Assembly: GCA_023853785.1 (NCBI GenBank)
Contig: JAJIRX010000827.1
Span: 1-60,975, forward strand
DNA: 60,975 bases
From: Psilocybe azurescens
Taxonomy: Eukaryota > Basidiomycota > Agaricomycetes > Agaricales > Agrocybaceae
Direction of reading: 5' to 3'
Of the stretch, positions 55,215 through 60,975 are shown one piece after another. Each line of letters begins with the position of its first letter. Position 1 is the first letter of the stretch. The position numbers were made by a program, and so were the translations under genes. The notes below the pieces were generated by a model. The model did no database searches. It was not told the DNA's origin and worked only from the letters and a program-made list of their open reading frames with translations.

Positions 55215-57795
55215 AAGACTTTAGTAGTTGCCCGTGGAGTTCTAGCCGATCATCTGTCACGGTATAAGAAGTGTATTGATTCGACCGAGAACCTCAGTTG
55301 AAAAAGTTTGCTAGAATTCCTCGGCTCTAAAAAATCCATGTTCCATGAAGATCAAATGAAATTTGTCAGAAGTTTGTCTTCGAAGTTGATTCGAAGTTCG
55401 CTTCGCCTCTCTGTCGAGAATCGTAAACAAAAGTTGAGGGCCTACAACCGACGGCCAGGAGAAAGAAAGCAAATATAGAGAACAGTAGTAAGATGATGAC
55501 CATACGACATAGACAAGGGATGACTTAGGCGCAAGACAAAGCATGTTCCGCAAAATGGAACGTGGTTCTTTTGAAAATAGCTGAGACGGCTCAGCGAAGA
55601 TTCCCTAGGCACCTATAAAGGTATTCAGGATAACAAAAATAGGAGATCAAAACGAGAACTAACCAATCCGTGAAACCAGCTCATGAAATGGGGGCGGAAC
55701 GATCACACAACGGGGGACCTATATGCAAACAAGAAACAGAAGACTCTAATCGACAGACTTGCCTCTATTTTAAACGTATGGCCCTAAGGACGTGTAGAAA
55801 AGGTCTATAAAATCTGTTTCTCCTCGTTTATAAAACGGAAAACCTCGTAGCATCCACGCCGTACGTTATCGAAATAAATCAAACCATCCACATATCGCTC
55901 ACGTCGCCGTCGTCGAACACCTGTCGCTATCCTCTATCGTTCCCGCTCACATTTCGTCGGATCGTCTCTCATTGTAGATGGCACTCTCGGGACTATCTAC
56001 GGACAAACTCACTCTCAGGACCCTTCTGTCTTGCTTGACACCTTCAGCAAGCGAATGTCGTACTACGACCAATTGTCGTAGTCGACACTTTAAAATTAAG
56101 GAGCTCAGTCCCAACCAGGACAGTCTAGATCTTCTTCAGACGGTCAGATCAATTATATGACTTGGTGTGCAGGGCGCAAAGACAATGGCTCTGAGAATCT
56201 GGGCGAAAAGGCTCTGAGTATCCTTTAACCGTTGAGAATTGGGGACTGAAAAGAAAGCAAGCAAACTGGAGAACCGAAATTTGGAGCAGGTGCCTGGGTT
56301 CGGATATGTTATCGACAAGCGTAAGATGAATCGTAATTCGAAGTGTGAAATAGAAAAACGAATTACAAGAAAGCAGGAGAGCGGAAGAATAGACCACATG
56401 CGATGTCATTTCATGTAGAAACCGAAAGCTTCAACCGAGAAGCTTACCTCCGATGCAAACTTTGAGCTAGGACGCGACGAAAGACATCCCATGATATAGA
56501 ACGAGGCACACGTCGACAGAGGCTTTGAAAGTCCGGGTGAAGGAGCTCTAGTTATCAATAAGGCTTGTTGGAAGTAAAAATCGGGAGAGCGAAACGAGAG
56601 ATCACCAAATTTCAAGCAAACTTTCAATATTGCCAATTATAGACAACTACCGAGATGAGCATTGGAAGTGTATGAGCGAAGAGAGTATGACAGAGGTACG
56701 TTGATGACCAGGGAGAGAACAATAGACGTTGGTTGTGATGGTATACCTGGTTTGATACTTCAGATCCCATTTTCGTCTCCCTTTCATCTGATAATGCGGC
56801 GGCTTTCTGCGGGATATCGGGTGATTAACGTCGTAGATAACATACCAAAGTCGTACAGACCTCTACTGTTTCCGTAGAGCTTGCTTTGACCCCTTCTACA
56901 AGAGCATTGCGACTGGATGCCGATTTCATTGCCTTTGCCGGATAAAAATTCATATCTTCGAATGACAGGGTAGTTTAGTAACGACTGGCTGCGGATGAGA
57001 AAATAAATATGAGAAAACTACATGGAGGATAGAAGACGAAGATGACCTTGAGTTATTGGGATCACCAGGCGCAGATAATCTTGAGCGAAGATGAGATAAA
57101 AGAACGAAATAAGGGTAAAAAAAAAAGACTGAAGGGAAACCTACATGATATGCGATGAACTCGACAGAGATCTTCAGCACTGGGTGGAACAGTTGGTCGA
57201 GGGAGCTATGGAGTCACAAGTGCCGGGAAATGTATGATCGGTTGGGTGTTCGAACGGTCTGGGCGAGCGGACAGCGAGAAGGCAGGTAATTAGTATGTAA
57301 GAAAAGTGACGAAAAGAGCAAAGATATCAAAAGGGAGGCCGGAAAGGATAGAAAATAGCAAAATCGGCGACACGAAGGAAACGTGTAGAAGATGAACTTT
57401 GCTTCCAACGTATAGAATGCACTGCTCAGCCACCCACCAAACCACGGACCAGACAGATAACAAGGAACGTAGAGTACCTCGTGGAGGTAGCTGCACACGG
57501 CTCTTAGAGCTTAGAGCCCAGTGAGGTGGGGGTGTATACGATCTCTGCAGATGAATATATCATCGTCGCTGCCATGGATTATTGCAGGCCAAACGTGGGT
57601 GCTGAGGCCGAGGACTGAAGGGGCAGGAAGAGGGAGGTGAGTGTCCGCGCAACACTGATAGGGTGCGAGTGCGACGACATTGCGCAGATCTTGGCTGGTG
57701 CGGGTATATGTGTTATGGGTGACAGTCGGGTTAGGGTTTTAAATGTTCCCACCTCTATCGGACGGTCGGTGAGATTTGACCAATTTTCTTGTCTC
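55215..57795. other. Segment specific to copy 2; possible intron-rich minus-strand gene, unresolved
   Basis: Absent from copy 1, which jumps from the equivalent of 54980 to 57795. On the minus strand several good splice signals frame short open exons: 56861-56953 (MNFYPAKAMKSASSRNALVE...), then in phase 56747-56806 (KAAALSDERETKMGSEVSNQ). The next candidates (56606-56646, 56448-56547) do not join without a stop. A plus-strand frame 55978-56160 starts right after a possible acceptor. No domain recognised; I cannot decide the gene model. Confidence 0.25.
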
Positions 57796-57896
57796 GGGAC
57801 AGCCGCTAAGTTATCTTAGGATATAGCCTCACAACTGCCGCATGTACGCTGAGCGGTACAACAGCTCAACGCTTGTTGTCTCTTGTTTTGATCGAC

Positions 57897-60800
57897 ATGG
57901 CGAAGGATAATCCACAGAGTTCCAAGCAGTCCAAGTTCTCCAGCTGGCTTAGAAAGGGTCGGAGCCGGAGGCCAAGTACGACACCCATCCAATCAACATC
58001 GTCTCCCCCTTTGGCCTCTTCAACAGCGCATTCCCGTGGTGAGACTGCTTTGGGTGAGCTCCCTATCATCTCCCCGTTCATACTCTAATCTAAACTCAAT
58101 GTAGAATCATCTATTGCTACCATTCCAAGTCGTATGCGTCAAATAATCACCTCGCAAACGGCGTACTTACCCCAATCCTAGGTCATCGCACAGCGGCGTT
58201 ATCTGACGCACTACCACCAGCTAGTTTTTCAGTCGTTCAAGGTGATTGATTGTCTGAAGTTATCCCTATCGTCAAACTGATTGTCATCCATAGATGAACC
58301 CAAATCTTCAGCCCAGCAAGCCACGACCACGACTACCTCTCTCGATCAATCTCGTGGTGAGAAGACAGTTACATATTACGTCGATCGGGTATTAACGCTC
58401 CATAACCTTCCTCAAGGACTAGCCAGCAACCCCCCAGATGACTGTCAGACAGCGCCCAAGACTGCGTCAAGTACAAAAGATGTCCTAGGGGTAATAGGAA
58501 GATCCATCTTGACACTCACAGTGAAGCTGCCAGAGATCTTAGACGGAAACCCAGTCAAGATGGCTCTTGGACTTGTGAAGCTGATCATCGAGATCCAAAA
58601 GGTTCGGCGTGGTTCTTCACACTGCCCACTAACTGACTATTGCCTCAGGCCGTGGCAGACAATATGGATGCCGTCAAACAAAGTCTAGCTTCGACGCGCG
58701 TTCAGCTGGAGACAGTGGAGAAGGCACTGGGAGATTGGATGCCGAAGACTCCTCAAGAAGGCCAATGGATAGACCAGTTCAAATTGTACAGTTTACAGTC
58801 TTCCCCAGCGAGAGTAAATTGACAACCATATCATAATTTAGGACCCTTGAAGAAGAACTGGTCAAATTGATCGAGCTGAGCAACGAGTGGCTCGTGAGGA
58901 AAGTTGCGGACCATGAGGATGAGAAAACGCGTATCACGGGAATTTTCGAGCGCATCAGAGAGGCTAGAGTGCAGTTTGAGGTGTGTACTGCTTCTTCCTT
59001 TTCGCATCTCCCGTTTTATATCTCTTGTTTATTTAGCTGGTGATCGGGATTAGAGTCTTTAAGACTGTGTACGACATGGAGAGGGCACTCAGGGTTCGTA
59101 TATCGCTTGTTTCGTGCATCTCATGGCTCACGGTTCCGACAGAAACTCTTGTTCAATGGTCTCACACCCTCGAAGATTGCCGACCACAAATACCACTTAG
59201 AGAGCCAAGAAGAGCGGCGCGTACGGCGCGAGGTATGCACGCCAGGAACCCGTGTCCGTATACTGGGCGATATCGTTACTTGGGCTAAGAATACCTCACG
59301 AGGCAGCCCAAATGTCTACTGGCTCTTTGGTCAAGCTGGGTCAGGAAAGACTACGATTGGCTATAGTGTTGCTCGTCGCTTCGAGTTCGCTGGAGATCCC
59401 AACGACACCGTTATCTTGGGAGGAAATTTCTTCTGCTCGCGACAGTTCGAGGAGAGTCGACTGTCTAAATGCATCATTCGTACGGTCGTGCATCACCTCG
59501 CGCACAAATGCAGGGCATTCGCTGACCAGCTCAGTGACTTCGACACTGTTAATCAGAACGTTCATGCTCAGCTTGAGGATCTGCTCATTTCACCCTGGCA
59601 GGCGTCCAAACCTGCTAGGTGCCACGATCCATCGAAACCACCCCTACATTACCTTATTATCATCGATGCCCTGGACGAGATTGACGGGACAGGTGGATCC
59701 GAGTTTTTACGAGAGCTCCTGGATGTTATCGACAAAAACGAAAACCGGCTACAAGGGCTCAAGTTCTTCGTCACGAGCCGGCCAGACCCCAACCTTGTCA
59801 GACACGTGGATTCTCTCAAGTCGAAGCAACTTTACCGTCTTGAGGAGGTACCCCGGACGAAGCGCAGGACGACATCAGAACATACCTGACGGCTGAACTC
59901 CCGCATTTCGTGGGGGTGAAGAGATCAAAGGTCTTGTAGAGCTGACGGCCGGATTATTCATCTATGCCGCCACTGTTGTGAAGTACTTAGAAACACGTGA
60001 ACAGTCGGAGCAGCAGACTTTCTTGACGACGCTTCTAGCTTCCTCCAACGCGTTTAACCTTCAATCGTTGTCAAATGAAATGCCTTTCACATTGCTCGAT
60101 ACGTTATATTCTCAAATCCTCAACGAAGCTTTTCGTAATTTCACCCCCCGAACAGAACGGATGGAAGGTCCGGCGCAGCATCTTACACACATTCCTCTGT
60201 ACTGCTGAGCGGACGTCAACCTCTGTTGTTGCCAACCTTCTCTTCACTTCGGACTACACAGATGTCGCGGAAAAACTCCTGTTAGACCTCCATGCCGTAC
60301 TCTACCGCAAAGATGGCCGAGTCCTGACTTACCACAAATCTTTTCTGACTTCATATTTGATGAGACTCGTTCAGGCAACTTTTGGTGTGATCAAGCGAAG
60401 CACCATCGACTTCTCGCCGAGTCATGCTTTCCGGTCAATGAAGGACGGATTGCGCTTCAACATAGCAAATATCTCTTCATCATTTATGCTTGATGTAGAC
60501 AATCCCGGGCTTGCGGACGCGGTCAAAGAAAACATCCCTCTTGTCTTGAGCTATTCTTGCCGGAACTGGAGTTACCATCTCTCCACGGCCACATCGACGA
60601 TTCCAGATGGTCTGCATGACTGCATATCAGATTCCTGCAACTTCGTGCATTATTTTGGATCGAGGCGATGAACCTCCTGGGTTTGCGTGGCCTCTGCAAT
60701 CCGATGCTTCGAACAGCATATGACTGGGTTATAAGTTCCGAAGTGAGTTCCATCTTGGTCAAATATCTCGTGACTGACTTACCGTGCCATTTAGGGCAGC

Positions 60801-60975
60801 TTTTCATTAGCAGAAAACCTCAGTGAGGCTAGATCTTTTGCTATATTTCAGTGGGAGCGGTGCTTCGTCGTCGACTCCGCATCTGTACATATCTGCACTA
60901 ACTTGGCCACGGAACTTGGAACCTTGTCGAGGTTGGAAGACCCACTTTCCAAGGATTCCTGGTTTCACCAGCGCC
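57897..60975 (+). pseudogene. NACHT-WD40 (STAND/NLR-type) gene, copy 2, cut by window end
   Basis: Starts MAKDNPQSSKQSKFSSWL at 57897, with a cleaner N-terminus than copy 1: Ser-rich, then an intron after ETALG. The helical region contains NPVKMALGLVKLIIEIQK, LASTRVQLETVEKALGDW, and DHEDEKTRITGIFERIREAR after introns. NACHT: FGQAGSGKTTIGYSVARRFE (59328), HYLIIIDALDEIDGTGG (59645), LKFFVTSRPDPNL (59760). The linker contains LPHF, FNLQSLSNEMPFTLLDTLYS and VLTYHKSF. Frame changes occur near 59853, 59913, 60145 and 60345, several at the same places as in copy 1. The WD40 part lies beyond the window. Confidence 0.8.

Noticed and set aside
56448..56953. Four-exon gene model on the minus strand
   Set aside because: The first two exons join in phase but the third and fourth create an in-frame stop with any acceptor visible; kept only as a low-confidence region note.

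Overview
The window looks like nuclear DNA of a mushroom-forming basidiomycete (Agaricomycetes). Genes are cut by short GT-AG introns of about 45-90 bp. The families present are typical of that group: KDZ and hAT transposases, a NACHT-WD40 (STAND/NLR-type) gene, HSPA12-like Hsp70s, DUF2235 and TPR genes, a Kre9/Knh1-type secreted protein and an M28 vacuolar-type protease. It is an accessory, repeat-rich locus. Almost every gene carries frameshifts, stops or insertions, so most coding calls are pseudogenes. Some single-base indels could be assembly errors.

Bases 1-22,900 are a nested transposon graveyard. A PIF/Harbinger element (341-1512, TTA duplication) sits in the right part of a GC-rich element ending at 1874. 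An uncharacterised minus-strand gene (exons between 9444 and 2945) was hit twice. A complete 3.56-kb hAT element (5759-9321, 8-bp duplication ATACCGTG) landed in its first intron, and a 1.15-kb element (3661-4807, 8-bp near-perfect duplication) landed in an exon. A KDZ transposase gene (about 10.2-16.17 kb) is split by a 2.4-kb element (13572-15973, 8-bp duplication GAAATGGG). A third element (17911-20097) lies against a second copy of the uncharacterised gene. These elements and the one ending at 1874 share short unequal ends and element-specific arrays of GGA(A/C)TCC-type motifs near the ends. They look like one undescribed family with 8-bp target duplications.

Bases 22,900-37,200 and 46,800-60,975 are two copies of one multigene segment in the same order and orientation: Hsp70-like gene, TPR remnant (minus strand), Cdh1-type APC/C activator, Kre9-like secreted protein, NACHT-WD40 gene. 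The copies decayed differently. Copy 1 Cdh1 starts inside an intron and is frameshifted. Copy 2 Cdh1 is open from residue 1 of a possible internal start through the C-terminal IR tail. Copy 2 Hsp70 is fused behind a truncated M28 protease. Copy 1 NACHT carries 15 nearly identical 42-residue WD40 units; copy 2 runs off the window.

Bases 37,900-45,700 separate the two copies. This block is bracketed by inverted arrays of a TTGCAC-type motif. It holds a MULE-like transposon gene (minus strand) and an intron-containing AP-1 mu-subunit pseudogene, which suggests gene capture by a transposon.
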